From positions 577,501-641,500 of the forward strand of contig NZ_JALGRK010000001.1 in the NCBI RefSeq assembly GCF_023276655.1: DNA of 64,000 nt, written 5' to 3'. The translations under genes and the position numbers were made by a program. This document shows, piece after piece, positions 1-11,881 of this stretch (within the stretch, counting starts at the first letter, position 1; each line of letters starts with the position of its first letter). The DNA is from Olsenella intestinalis. GTDB taxonomy: Bacteria > Actinomycetota > Coriobacteriia > Coriobacteriales > Atopobiaceae. The notes under the pieces were generated by a model, which worked only from the letters and a program-made list of their open reading frames with translations, was not told the origin of the DNA and made no database searches.

Positions 1-1
1 C

Positions 2-112
2 GGGGAGGCGACCCTGCTCGACTTCGAGGATTGGATGAGCGAGCGGAACCTGGACTTTGGCTACGTCTCGCGGATGGGTGACGTGATCGCCTTCAGGCCC
101 ACGTCCGCCTAG
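2..112 (+). CDS. C-terminal end of an unidentified protein (partial)
   Basis: The window opens inside a plus-strand reading frame that stays open from base 2 to a TAG at 110-112, giving about 36 residues ending in ...FRPTSA. Codon use (GAG, GCC, CTC, CGG) matches the coding genes nearby, and a terminator-like hairpin follows at 142-163, which supports a real gene end. There is too little sequence to name a family. Confidence 0.55.
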   Translation, partial: GEATLLDFEDWMSERNLDFGYVSRMGDVIAFRPTSA

Positions 113-141
113 CGCCCGTCCATCTGTTTCGCGCCTTGGAG

Positions 142-168
142 ACGCCCTTCTGAGCAAGGGCGTTCTTG
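142..168 (+). terminator. Terminator after the partial upstream gene
   Basis: ACGCCCTT (142-149) pairs with AAGGGCGT (156-163) around a six-base loop, followed by a short T-containing tail. It lies 30 bp after the stop at 112. The tail is weak, so efficiency is uncertain. Confidence 0.5.
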
Positions 169-171
169 CAT

Positions 172-195
172 AAAAAAAGAGCCCCGAAGGGGCTC
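172..195 (-). terminator. Terminator of tRNA-Arg (minus strand)
   Basis: GAGCCCC (179-185) and GGGGCTC (189-195) form a perfect 7-bp stem with a GAA loop. Seven A residues at 172-178 become the U tract when read on the minus strand, directly downstream of tRNA-Arg. Confidence 0.8.
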
Positions 196-205
196 GAAGA
201 TTCAG

Positions 206-282
206 TGGTGCGGCGTACAGGATTCGAACCTGTGACGTTCTGATTCGTAGTCAGACCCTCTATCCAGCTGAGGTAACGCCGC
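206..282 (-). tRNA. tRNA-Arg (anticodon ACG)
   Basis: Read on the minus strand, the acceptor arm GCGGCGT pairs with ACGCCGC, the discriminator is A, and CCA is encoded (206-208). The anticodon stem TCTGA/TCAGA encloses the loop CTACGAA, giving anticodon ACG for CGN arginine codons after inosine modification. The T-arm GTTCGAATC is canonical. Length is 77 nt including CCA. Confidence 0.95.
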
Positions 283-460
283 GTTGCAGTAATTAAAATG
301 CCACTCTTGGGGAGGTGCGTCAAGCGTGAAATTGAAAAAAGTGAAGGCGATTTCAGACTCCTGCATACAAGCTGGTGTTTTGTGAATTGTGGAGCCTGAA
401 GTTCAATCCTCCGTCACACTTCGCGCAAAGACGTCTCCACCACGATGGTGACGCGAGCTC

Positions 461-495
461 AAAAAGAGGGGGACCGACTGAGTCGATCCCCCTCT
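461..495 (-). terminator. Terminator of tRNA-Ser (minus strand)
   Basis: AGAGGGGGA (465-473) pairs with TCCCCCTCT (487-495), with a second inner stem CGACT/AGTCG. A5 at 461-465 gives the U tract on the minus strand. It sits downstream of tRNA-Ser. The rest of 283-545 contains no gene I can support. Confidence 0.7.
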
Positions 496-545
496 ATCTC
501 TACGTTGGTCATCCGGTCGCTTGGCGTGGATCCAACGGTGCGCTC

Positions 546-636
546 TGGCGGAGAGCTGGGGATTCGAACCCCAGATAGTCTTTGGGACTATACTCGCTTA
601 GCAGGCGAGCACCTTCGGCCTCTCGGTCAGCTCTCC
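546..636 (-). tRNA. tRNA-Ser (anticodon GCT)
   Basis: On the minus strand, GGAGAGC pairs with GCTCTCC, the discriminator is G and CCA is encoded. The anticodon stem CTCGC/GCGAG encloses CTGCTAA, giving anticodon GCT (AGC/AGT codons). The long variable arm (stem TAGTC...GACTA) is typical of class II serine tRNAs. Length is 91 nt. Confidence 0.95.
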
Positions 637-717
637 AAAGTGTGCTTACGAATGATACATCACAAGTCGCTCGTACCACAACATCAACGAAAGAATGTGG
701 AATTCACCTGTCAGGCG

Positions 718-1677
718 TCAGGCCCTTGCGATGACGATGTCGTCCCGGTGGCTGCGGACCGCGTCCCACGAGAAGCGCTCCACGAACTCCTGGGCGCTCA
801 CGGGCTCGCCCCTCTCTGCCAGCCCGAGCGGCTCGGCAAGCCGGCCGATGATCTTCTCGGGCGTCTCGCCCGCTTCGCGCAGGGCACCGAGGTCGCAGTC
901 GCGGTCGCGCTTGGCGAGGCGCCTCCCGTCGGGAGCGACCAGCAGGGGCACGTGTCCGTAGGTTGGGGGAGTGAATCCGAGCAGGTGCGCGATGTATATC
1001 TGGCGTGCCGACGACGAGAGCAGGTCGCGCCCGCGCACCACCTGGTTGACGCCCATGAGGCAGTCGTCGACCACGACGGCCAGCTGGTAGGCGATCACGC
1101 CGTCGCTGCGCCTCACGAGGAAGTCGCCACAGTCGCGTGCGAGCACCTCGTGCTGGGGACCCCATCCGAGGTCGTCGAAGTCGATGGCGCCGAGCGCGTC
1201 TGCGGGCTCGGGCACCTTGAGGCGCGTCGCGGCGGGCCGGGTCTCGAGCCGCTTCGCGATCTGCTCCTCGCCAAGGCCGCGGCACGTCCCCTGATATATA
1301 TAGACGCCGTCGGAGGCGTGCGGTGCGCTCGCGGCGTGCAGCTCGGCGCGCGTGCAGAAGCAGGGGTAGGTCAGCCCCAGACCCTTGAGCCGCTCGAGCG
1401 CCTCGAGGTAGACCTCGCCTCGGTCGCTCTGGCGGATCGGGCCCTCGTCCCAGTCGAGGCCGAGCCACGCGAGGTCGTCGATGATCTGGCGAGCCAGCTC
1501 GGGGTCCTTCGTGCGCGGGTCGAGGTCCTCGATCCTCAGGACCATGCGCCCGCCCGTGCTGCGGGCAGACGCCCACGCCACGAGAGACGAGAAGGCGTTG
1601 CCGAGGTGCATGCGTCCCGAGGGCGAGGGGGCGAAGCGTCCGGTGATCTGTTGGGTGGTCTCACTCATGGCTGACAT
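718..1677 (-). CDS. gluQ: Glutamyl-Q tRNA(Asp) synthetase
   Basis: 319 residues, the usual size of GluQRS, which attaches glutamate to queuosine-34 of tRNA-Asp. It is a truncated GluRS paralogue: the class I core is present with a HIGH-like PSGRMHLGN (residues 18-26) and a KMSKS-like AKRDR (255-259), but no anticodon-binding domain follows. A zinc site is visible as C106-x-C108 with C132 further on. Absence of the GluRS C-terminal half argues against GltX. The start used is ATG at 1677; an in-frame ATG at 1668 is equally possible because neither has a strong Shine-Dalgarno. A QueT-like transporter at 11882 is functionally consistent with queuosine use. Confidence 0.88.
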   Translation of the reverse strand: MSAMSETTQQITGRFAPSPSGRMHLGNAFSSLVAWASARSTGGRMVLRIEDLDPRTKDPELARQIIDDLAWLGLDWDEGPIRQSDRGEVYLEALERLKGLGLTYPCFCTRAELHAASAPHASDGVYIYQGTCRGLGEEQIAKRLETRPAATRLKVPEPADALGAIDFDDLGWGPQHEVLARDCGDFLVRRSDGVIAYQLAVVVDDCLMGVNQVVRGRDLLSSSARQIYIAHLLGFTPPTYGHVPLLVAPDGRRLAKRDRDCDLGALREAGETPEKIIGRLAEPLGLAERGEPVSAQEFVERFSWDAVRSHRDDIVIARA

Positions 1678-1961
1678 GGTAGCGCTCCGTCGCTTCCGCC
1701 CGTCTCTCCCGTGGCGTCCGGCGTCCGCCGCAGGCCCAAAAAAGTATGCTGGGAGGAAATTGCGCCGTATTGGATAAAGTCAGAATCTCATGCAGAATAG
1801 AGAAATAATCGAGGCATCTACCTTTGGGAACATAAAAATGACCGTTCGTAGAATCCAATAAAACCGCGACACTTGCTTCATCTCTGGAGTATAGTTTTAG
1901 CCTTGTTGGAAGGGCGGCCCGCGCCGCCTGCATGGTTTGATTCACCCGAAGGAGAGAGAAC

Positions 1962-2921
1962 ATGTCTTACGGCAAGCCCAACCGTGTCGTAATCGCCCTC
2001 GGCGGCAACGCCCTCGGCGACACCCCCGAGGAGCAGATCGAGCGCGTCCGCGCCGCTGCCCCCACGCTGCTCAAGGTCATCGAGCAGGGTAACGAGATCA
2101 TCATCACCCACGGCAACGGCCCGCAGGTCGGCATGATCCAGAAGGCCTTCACCTTCGCCAACCAGACCGACTCCAAGATCCCGAGCATGGACCTCCCCGA
2201 GTGCGGCGCCATGTCCCAGGGCTACATCGGCTACCACCTGCAGCAGGCTATCGGCGCTGCCATGCACAAGGAGTACAAGCGCTGGCACGTCGCCTCCGTC
2301 GTCACCCAGATCGAGGTCGACCCCGAGGATCCCGCGTTCCAGAACCCCACCAAGCCCATCGGCGCCTTCCTCACCAAGGAGCAGGCTGACGCTGAGAAGG
2401 CCGCCCACCCCGACATGCAGTTCGTCGAGGACTCCGGCCGTGGCTACCGTCGCGTCGTCGCCTCTCCCCAGCCCAAGAAGATCGTCGAGTACGAGAGCAT
2501 CCTGAACCTCCTCGACAACGAGTTCATCGTCATCGCCTGCGGTGGCGGCGGCATCCCCGTCATCCGCGACTACTCCGACAAGGGCACCTACAAGGGCGTC
2601 GCGGCCGTCATCGACAAGGACATGGGCGGCGAGCTCCTCGCTGAGGACTGCCACGCCGACACCCTCGTCCTCCTCACCGCTGTCGACCACGTTGCCATCA
2701 ACTTCGGCAAGCCCAACCAGGAGGACCTCGTCGACGTCTCCGTCGAGGAGGCTCGTCGCTACGTCGAGGAGGGCCAGTTCGGCAAGGGCTCCATGGAGCC
2801 CAAGGTCATGGCCGGCATCAAGTTCGCCGAGTCCCGCCCGGGCCGCACCTGCATCATCGGCTCCCTCGAGAAGGCCGCCGAGGCCATGGCCGGCCTCTCC
2901 GGCACCCGCATCCACGCCTAG
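1962..2921 (+). CDS. arcC: Carbamate kinase
   Basis: 319 residues, typical length. It interconverts carbamoyl phosphate + ADP and ammonia + CO2 + ATP, the energy-yielding last step of arginine deiminase and other carbamoyl-phosphate pathways. The N-terminal ALGGNALG (12-19), the HGNGPQVG block near residue 50, and later AIDKDM-like and CGGGGIP segments are amino-acid-kinase-family signatures. ATG 1962 follows GAAGGAGAGA. No arcA or arcB adjoins it, so it is an orphan here and the substrate may come from elsewhere. The upstream stretch 1740-1900 is noticeably AT-rich, a likely promoter region, but I cannot assign boxes confidently. Confidence 0.95.
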   Translation: MSYGKPNRVVIALGGNALGDTPEEQIERVRAAAPTLLKVIEQGNEIIITHGNGPQVGMIQKAFTFANQTDSKIPSMDLPECGAMSQGYIGYHLQQAIGAAMHKEYKRWHVASVVTQIEVDPEDPAFQNPTKPIGAFLTKEQADAEKAAHPDMQFVEDSGRGYRRVVASPQPKKIVEYESILNLLDNEFIVIACGGGGIPVIRDYSDKGTYKGVAAVIDKDMGGELLAEDCHADTLVLLTAVDHVAINFGKPNQEDLVDVSVEEARRYVEEGQFGKGSMEPKVMAGIKFAESRPGRTCIIGSLEKAAEAMAGLSGTRIHA

Positions 2922-2972
2922 CAGACCCGGGCCCAGCCCGATCCGCCAGACGCGAGAGCGAAAGCTCAACCA

Positions 2973-3006
2973 AGCCTGCGACGCATCGCCGTCGCGGGCT
3001 TTTTCT
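2973..3006 (+). terminator. Terminator of arcC
   Basis: AGCCTGCGAC (2973-2982) pairs with GTCGCGGGCT (2991-3000), 10 bp with one wobble, followed by TTTT. It lies 50 bp after the arcC stop. Confidence 0.85.
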
Positions 3007-3130
3007 TGTGCCGCGCAACGCGCCGGCCGCAACGGATATATATAGTTGGAACCACGCTCGCCTCGGGCACCGCCTGGGCGAGAAGAGCCTGAACCACAAG
3101 GCGCACGGGCGCCTTCGCAAGGAGAGTCGC

Positions 3131-3793
3131 ATGTACGAGAGCACCAACCAGACGGACCCCGACTTCACGCTCGGCACGCCCGAGCTCGTCTGCCGCTGGA
3201 GGCTGTCATCCTGCGCACTCCCGCTCGAGAACCGTCACCTCCGTGCGCTCAAGGGCCGCACCCTTCCGCGAGGCATGGTCTCAACCGAGCTCGTGGCCTG
3301 GGCGAAGCAGCACATCGAGTGGACGCTCACCGACGGCGCGGCCGACCACCCCGACGGCGTGCTCATGATCGTCGTCGATGACCACGGCAGGGCCGCCATG
3401 TCCGTGGGTCCCTTCGAGCCCCTCGAGTCGACGCGCCTCTCTGCGCTCCTCGGCCGCGTCGACCTCGCGGCGCGCGAGGCCGCCGAGACCGGCGTCGCGC
3501 CCGAGTCGCTCTGGGTGAAGACCGACGAGGGCCTCCTGTGGGGGCTCGACGAGGCATGCGTCCCCTCCGGGTCGGCGTCGCTCGTCGAGGACCTCGCCCG
3601 CACCGTCGGCTTCACGGTCCGTCGCGCCCCGGGCCTTCTCGACGACGTCCGCAGCAAGCGCCTCCGCATCGACGAGGCCTTCCTCGTCTCCGACGAGTTC
3701 GGCGTCGTCGTCCCTGAGGACTGCGCCGGGGAGGCGGGCGCGCGCTTCGCCGAGGGCTACCAGAAGCTGCTCGACAAGATGGCTTCAAAGTAA
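3131..3793 (+). CDS. Class IV aminotransferase-like protein, probably catalytically degenerate
   Basis: 220 residues from ATG 3131, preceded by GCAAGGAGAG; the frame is open further upstream but without a better start. The C-terminal half parallels fold-type IV PLP enzymes (branched-chain aminotransferase/aminodeoxychorismate lyase): a LWVKTDEGLLWGL segment in the place of the usual 'L..d..G.v.E' strand, then VEDLARTVGFTVRR and DEAFLVSDEFGVVPE-like strands near the end (as DEVFLTGTA in BCATs). The N-terminal part is not typical and I cannot place the PLP-binding lysine, so catalysis is doubtful. The resemblance is by eye; function unknown. Confidence 0.75.
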   Translation: MYESTNQTDPDFTLGTPELVCRWRLSSCALPLENRHLRALKGRTLPRGMVSTELVAWAKQHIEWTLTDGAADHPDGVLMIVVDDHGRAAMSVGPFEPLESTRLSALLGRVDLAAREAAETGVAPESLWVKTDEGLLWGLDEACVPSGSASLVEDLARTVGFTVRRAPGLLDDVRSKRLRIDEAFLVSDEFGVVVPEDCAGEAGARFAEGYQKLLDKMASK

Positions 3794-3995
3794 GTGCGAC
3801 GCCCGCGCGGGCGCGGCTTCCGTACGAGAAAAAAGTAACTTCGGCTGCCGTATTCTCATCACAAGGTGACCACATTTGAGCGATAATGCACGCGTATGTG
3901 TATGCGAGTCCGACCGGCGTCTGCGCATGCCGGACTCAACTGCGTAAACAGCGGGCGCGCGCATGCGTCCGATGGCAATTGCGTTAGGAGAGGAT

Positions 3996-7526
<3,531 letters not shown>

Positions 7527-7561
7527 GCGCGGCCGGCGAGAGCCGAGAGCGAACCTTCGGG

Positions 7562-7588
7562 GAGGGGCCTTCGGGTCCCTCTCTTTTT
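7562..7588 (+). terminator. Terminator of the PFOR gene
   Basis: GAGGGGCC (7562-7569), TTCG loop, GGTCCCTC (7574-7581), then TCTTTTT. The UUCG tetraloop and T tract make this a strong intrinsic terminator. Confidence 0.9.
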
Positions 7589-7672
7589 GTGTGCGCCTCG
7601 TGTGCCGCCTGCGCAAACGTGCCGCTGGCATGCGCCATGCGTCCGCCTGTGCCGGGCGAGAAGAGCACGTGA

Positions 7673-7702
7673 TTGACCCTTATGTGCTCGGGACGATAGC
7701 AT
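7673..7702 (+). promoter_or_regulatory. Sigma-70-type promoter of the surface protein
   Basis: TTGACC (7673-7678) and TAGCAT (7697-7702) are separated by 18 bp, upstream of the surface-protein gene and downstream of the PFOR terminator. Confidence 0.65.
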
Positions 7703-7756
7703 TTTCAAGACCATGCTGGGAGCACGCTTCGCGTGCCCGAACGATTGGCGAGCCCC

Positions 7757-10624
7757 ATGAGCACTCACGCCGGAGCCACCACGTCCCCCTTCGCCCTCAC
7801 CCTTCCCACGCGACTCGCCGCCATGGCCGCGGCTCTTCTCGTCACGCTTGTGGTCGTGCTCGCGGGCGCGACGAGCGCGCATGCCGCCGTCGACGGTTGC
7901 TACGCGCGCTACGACGAGGACACGCGCACGCTCACGTTCTTCTGGTCCGAGCAGGAGCAGTCGGGGGAGAACGTGTTTGCGGTGCCCGATGTGAGCGCCA
8001 CCAACAACCTGCCTGCCTGGTCGTCCGTCTTTGGGGGAGACGGCGGCGCCCAGCACGTCGTGTTCGACGAATCCTGCAGGGGCCGGCTTGCTCCCGGCAG
8101 CACGGCCGCCTGGTTCTTGGATGGCGTCTCCATCGTCTCGTTCGAGGGGTGGGAGAACCTGGACACGTCGCGCGCGACCGACATGAGCTCCATGTTCAGG
8201 CACTGCGACGCCCTCGAGGAGCTTGTCATTCCCGGCTCGTTCTCTACCGCGAGCGTCACCAGGGCGGACTACGTGTTCGCGGACTGCGAGTCGCTGAGGC
8301 GACTCGAGCTTCCCGACGGCTTCTCGTTCGAGAACGTGCGCATGCAGCAGTACATGTTCTCCAAGTGCCACTCGCTCGAGCGCCTCGAGCTGCCGGAGTC
8401 CTACGGGCTTGCGGCTGCGACGGACCTCAACTGGTATTTTGCCGAGTGCTGGTCGCTCGAGTACCTCAAGCTGCCCTCCTCCTTTACGGCCCCGAGAGCG
8501 TCGGTCATGGTCAGGATGTTTGCCAGATGCGACTCGCTGCGGCACGTCGGCTTTGGGGGACTGAGCCTTCCCGCGGGCGCGGCGACGAACCAGATGTTCG
8601 ACGGCACGAGGAGAATCGACACCATCGAGATGGGCGCGAACTTCTCGCCGAGGATGGCGAGCGACGCGCTTCTGCCCCTGCCGGCGGGGGACTGGACGTA
8701 CGTGCGAGCAGCCGAGGGGGCCGTGCCCGGCGACTATCCTGTGGGAAGCGTGCTCTCGACGTCGGACCTGCTCTCAAAGTGGAACGGCGAGACGATGGCC
8801 GGCACCTGGTCGCGCGAGCACGCGTTCACCGCTGACGCCCCTGCGTCAGACGGGCGAAGGCACGTGTATGATGGCGTGCCCTTCGTGCCCGATCCCACCG
8901 TGCGCTCGAAGGCCGGCGAGACGCTCGTGATGGGTCGCGACTTCGAGCTGTCGTGGGTCAAGAGGGGGTTCTTCTCGGACGAGGCTGTGGCGGGAGCCAC
9001 GGACGTCGGAACGTACATCTGCAGCGTTCGCGGGCTGGGGGAGCTGAGCAATGCCTATGACGAGGGCGCCTGGCCCGCGTTTGTCGTGTCGGTCGAGAAG
9101 CGGCCCCTGACGCTGCGCGCCCGTGACCAGAAGCTTCTGAACATGGACGACTTCGCGACCGGGACAGATGCGGTCGTGGCCGAGGGGCTTGCCCCGGGGC
9201 ACGGGGTCGACCAGGTAACCGTCGCCAGCGAGATGACGTCGGAGGATGCGGGCACGGTGACCGTCTCGGCCGCGCGCGTGGTCGACGCGGCCGGCGCGGA
9301 CGTCACGGCAAACTACGCGATCTCCTACGTGCCCGGCACGCTTTCGGTCGTCGACCACTATGATGTGACCTTCGGCGAGGGAGACGGCAGCGCCGTGCTG
9401 CCGACCGACGCGACCGGCCAGATCGAGCTGCCGCGCACGACCGGAATCGCTCCTCCCAGCACGAGCCATGCGCTCGTGGGATGGGTCGAGCCGGACGGAT
9501 CGATTCATGCGGCGGGCGAGCGGATCCAGCTCTCGGGCGACGAGACGCTGTCTCCCGCCTGGGGCGAATTCGTGCTCGACGACGAGCCGGCTGCCTGGGG
9601 CGGCGCACGCCTCTCGAGCGCGGCACCCGCCTCGCTGGTACGTGCGACTGACATGTTCTCCGCAGACGAGCTTCGTGCCATGGCCGCCGGAACTCCCGCG
9701 ACGGTCTCCCTCGCGGCATACCCGACGACGGCCGACGACGCCCTGGCCGCACAGCTGCTCGAGCCCGTGGGCGAGGGGTGGACCCTCGGCGCGGCCGTCG
9801 AGTTCGACCTGACCGTGCAGGTGGGCGAGGGCATGGCACGCGCCGTCGACGAGACGCTGACGCCCGTCACGATCTCAGCAACGTTGGGAGAAGAGCTTGC
9901 GGCCGAGGGCCGCAGCTTCGCCGTGACGAGCGTGCACGGCGGCGAGCCGCGCCTGGTCGAGAGCACCGTCGCCGGCTCGACGCTGACCTTCTCGACGAGC
10001 GAGTTCTCCCCCTACGGCATCGCCTGGCGCGACGCAGACCCGGCCCCGGACCCCGACCCTGACCCCGATCCGGACCCAGACCCCGACCCTGACCCCGATC
10101 CGGACCCAGACCCCGACCCGAACCCCGATTCGGCGCCCGACCCGGACCCGGGCACTGACCCCACGCCGCCCCCGGCCCCCAAGCCAACCCCGGCGCCGAC
10201 GCCCGCGCCCGTCTCCACGGCTCGGATGTACCGCTTGTACAACCCCTATTCGGGCGAGCACTTCTATACGGCGTCGCCCGCCGAGCGCGACATGCTCTCC
10301 GGCATTGGCTGGAACTACGAGGGCGTGGGCTGGAAGGCACCCACGAAGTCGAACACCCCGGTCTATCGCCTCTACAATCCTTACGCCGGCGACCACCACT
10401 ACACGACGTCGGCCGGCGAGCGCGACGCGCTCTCGGCGGTCGGCTGGTCCTTCGAGGGCGTGGGCTGGTATTCGGACGACGCGCGCGGCGTGCCGCTCTG
10501 GCGCCAGTACAACCCCTACGCAACGGTGGGCACCCACAACTACACGTCGAGCAAGGGCGAGAACGACGCGCTCGTCTCGGTGGGCTGGCGCGCTGAGGGC
10601 ATCGGCTGGTACGGCGTGGCGTAG
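7757..10624 (+). CDS. Secreted BspA-like leucine-rich surface protein with DUF5648-type repeats
   Basis: 955 residues from ATG 7757 (a GTG at 7733 with GGGAG 10 nt upstream is an alternative). A signal peptide with a long hydrophobic stretch ends near ...TSAHA-AVDG. Residues about 130-290 are BspA/DUF285-type leucine-rich repeats, with recurring 'C.SL..L.LP..f' and 'MF..C' elements. Next come an MBG-like beta region and an InlB-B-like segment, then a DP-dipeptide linker (about 760-805), then three copies of a DUF5648-type motif (YRLYNPYSGEHFYT...GW..EGVGW, about 824-955). There is no LPXTG signal, so anchoring would have to be by the C-terminal repeats or another route. A role in adhesion is inference from the BspA family. 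Confidence 0.88.
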   Translation: MSTHAGATTSPFALTLPTRLAAMAAALLVTLVVVLAGATSAHAAVDGCYARYDEDTRTLTFFWSEQEQSGENVFAVPDVSATNNLPAWSSVFGGDGGAQHVVFDESCRGRLAPGSTAAWFLDGVSIVSFEGWENLDTSRATDMSSMFRHCDALEELVIPGSFSTASVTRADYVFADCESLRRLELPDGFSFENVRMQQYMFSKCHSLERLELPESYGLAAATDLNWYFAECWSLEYLKLPSSFTAPRASVMVRMFARCDSLRHVGFGGLSLPAGAATNQMFDGTRRIDTIEMGANFSPRMASDALLPLPAGDWTYVRAAEGAVPGDYPVGSVLSTSDLLSKWNGETMAGTWSREHAFTADAPASDGRRHVYDGVPFVPDPTVRSKAGETLVMGRDFELSWVKRGFFSDEAVAGATDVGTYICSVRGLGELSNAYDEGAWPAFVVSVEKRPLTLRARDQKLLNMDDFATGTDAVVAEGLAPGHGVDQVTVASEMTSEDAGTVTVSAARVVDAAGADVTANYAISYVPGTLSVVDHYDVTFGEGDGSAVLPTDATGQIELPRTTGIAPPSTSHALVGWVEPDGSIHAAGERIQLSGDETLSPAWGEFVLDDEPAAWGGARLSSAAPASLVRATDMFSADELRAMAAGTPATVSLAAYPTTADDALAAQLLEPVGEGWTLGAAVEFDLTVQVGEGMARAVDETLTPVTISATLGEELAAEGRSFAVTSVHGGEPRLVESTVAGSTLTFSTSEFSPYGIAWRDADPAPDPDPDPDPDPDPDPDPDPDPDPDPNPDSAPDPDPGTDPTPPPAPKPTPAPTPAPVSTARMYRLYNPYSGEHFYTASPAERDMLSGIGWNYEGVGWKAPTKSNTPVYRLYNPYAGDHHYTTSAGERDALSAVGWSFEGVGWYSDDARGVPLWRQYNPYATVGTHNYTSSKGENDALVSVGWRAEGIGWYGVA
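10051..10135 (+). repeat. 30-bp in-frame tandem repeat encoding the DP linker
   Basis: A 30-bp unit occupies 10051-10080 and is repeated exactly at 10081-10110, with a degenerate third partial copy to about 10135. Each unit encodes ten residues of alternating Asp-Pro. Such repeats can change copy number by slippage and alter how far the domains stand from the cell. Confidence 0.85.
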
Positions 10625-10711
10625 GAAGAGGCCAGTGGCGCCGATATGGGTGACGCCGTGGGGTAAGGCGCAGGCTCTTCTCGGCTGCGTTATGTGCGGG
10701 AGGGGTGTGCG

Positions 10712-11629
10712 CTAGACGCCGCGGAAGCCGCGGCCGACGATCTCGGAGCTGCTCACGATCGTGATGAAGGCGTTGGGGTCGTTCTCGCGCAGGAAGACGC
10801 GGAGCTTGCGGGCCTCGTTGCGCGACAGGACGCTGACGAGGACCGTCTCGCGCCGGCCGGTGAAGCCGCCGCGCTCCTCGCGGATGGTGGCGGTGCGGTG
10901 CAGGTCCTTCACGAGGTACTCGAGGACCATCTCGGGGTCCTCGCTGATGACGGTGCAGACCTTGCGCTGGTTGACGCTCTCGATCACGATGTCGACGATG
11001 AACGACTTTCCGACGAGGCCGAGCACGCAGTAGAGGCCCGTTCGCGGCCCGAAGAGCACGAAGGTGGCGCCCACGATCGAGGCGTCCACGACGAGGAGGG
11101 CCTTGCCGATCTCGAGGGGGCTGTACTTGCGCAGGATCATCGCGAGGATGTCGGTGCCGCCGGTCGAGGCGCCGATGTTGAAGACGAGGGCGCTGCCGAT
11201 GGCGGGCAGGAGCACGGCGAAGGCGAGCTCGAGCAGGGTGTCGTTGGTCATGGGCGCCGAGAGGGGGATGAGCCACTCGAGGACCATGGTGTAGGCCGAC
11301 AGCGCCAGCGACGAGTAGACGGTCCAGCCCATGGTCTTCTTGTCGAGGAAGACGAGGCCGAGCACGACGAGCAGGCCGTTGATGATCCACATGAAGGTGC
11401 TCACCGGGTAGGTGGGGAAGAGCGACGAGAGGATGATTGAGAGGCCCGAGGTGCCGCCCATGGCGAAGTGGTTGGGCGACTTGAAGACGACGATGCCGAG
11501 GGCGCTCAGGATGAGGCCCGCGTTGAGCACCACGAAGAAGCGGCGCCTGGAGGGCGTCTCGCGGCGGCGCGCGATGCGCTGCGCCTCCTCTATCTCGCTG
11601 TCGGTCAGCTTCTCCTCGAGCGTGGGCAT
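10712..11629 (-). CDS. YitT family membrane protein (DUF161/DUF2179)
   Basis: 305 residues from ATG 11629 (upstream GGAAGGAAG on the minus strand). After about 30 cytoplasmic residues there are several membrane helices (for example LNAGLILSALGIVVF) with the family's GGTSGLSIIL and STGGTDILAMIL segments, then a soluble C-terminal DUF2179 domain (about 220-305) containing FTGRRETVLVSVLSR. Members are poorly characterised integral membrane proteins, some possibly transporters. It is convergent with the surface protein; a decamer copy forms the loop of a small hairpin at 10669-10689 in between. Confidence 0.88.
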   Translation of the reverse strand: MPTLEEKLTDSEIEEAQRIARRRETPSRRRFFVVLNAGLILSALGIVVFKSPNHFAMGGTSGLSIILSSLFPTYPVSTFMWIINGLLVVLGLVFLDKKTMGWTVYSSLALSAYTMVLEWLIPLSAPMTNDTLLELAFAVLLPAIGSALVFNIGASTGGTDILAMILRKYSPLEIGKALLVVDASIVGATFVLFGPRTGLYCVLGLVGKSFIVDIVIESVNQRKVCTVISEDPEMVLEYLVKDLHRTATIREERGGFTGRRETVLVSVLSRNEARKLRVFLRENDPNAFITIVSSSEIVGRGFRGV

Positions 11630-11806
11630 GGGCTTCCTTCCTGATGCGGCCGGCTTGTCCGGCGCGCGGCGGCTTTGACGACCGTATTTGTACCACGCGC
11701 GAGGGCCCGTGCGCGCGAGATGGGAGAGCTCATGGGAAATCGACGGTGGGGGTCGCGTGGCGGCGGGGGCGAGATGCGTCGCTCTTCTCCACAAATCGCT
11801 GCAACG

Positions 11807-11876
11807 GGGTAGAATGGCAACGTTGATTTATAGGAAGCACGTCGTCTCATGCGTCTGCACTACCCTCACCGGAGGT
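11807..11876 (+). promoter_or_regulatory. Possible structured leader of the queT-like gene
   Basis: GGGTAG (11807-11812) can pair with CTACCC (11860-11865), enclosing about 47 nt and ending 5 nt before the GGAGGT Shine-Dalgarno at 11871-11876. QueT-type genes are often under preQ1 riboswitches, but I cannot match a known preQ1 class here, so this is a weak suggestion. Confidence 0.25.
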
Positions 11877-11881
11877 CTTTC

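Noticed and set aside
445-1674. Plus-strand open frame across gluQ
   Set aside because: It runs through a tRNA and the complement of gluQ; composition is that of a shadow frame.
1661-1963. Small minus-strand gene (about 100 residues) between gluQ and arcC
   Set aside because: It overlaps the gluQ start and the arcC Shine-Dalgarno and runs through the AT-rich promoter region; no family resemblance or ribosome site.
3908-3937. Hairpin upstream of PFOR as a riboswitch
   Set aside because: Only a bulged AGTC/CGGC-GCCG/GACT pairing can be drawn; nothing matches a known regulator and it may be chance.
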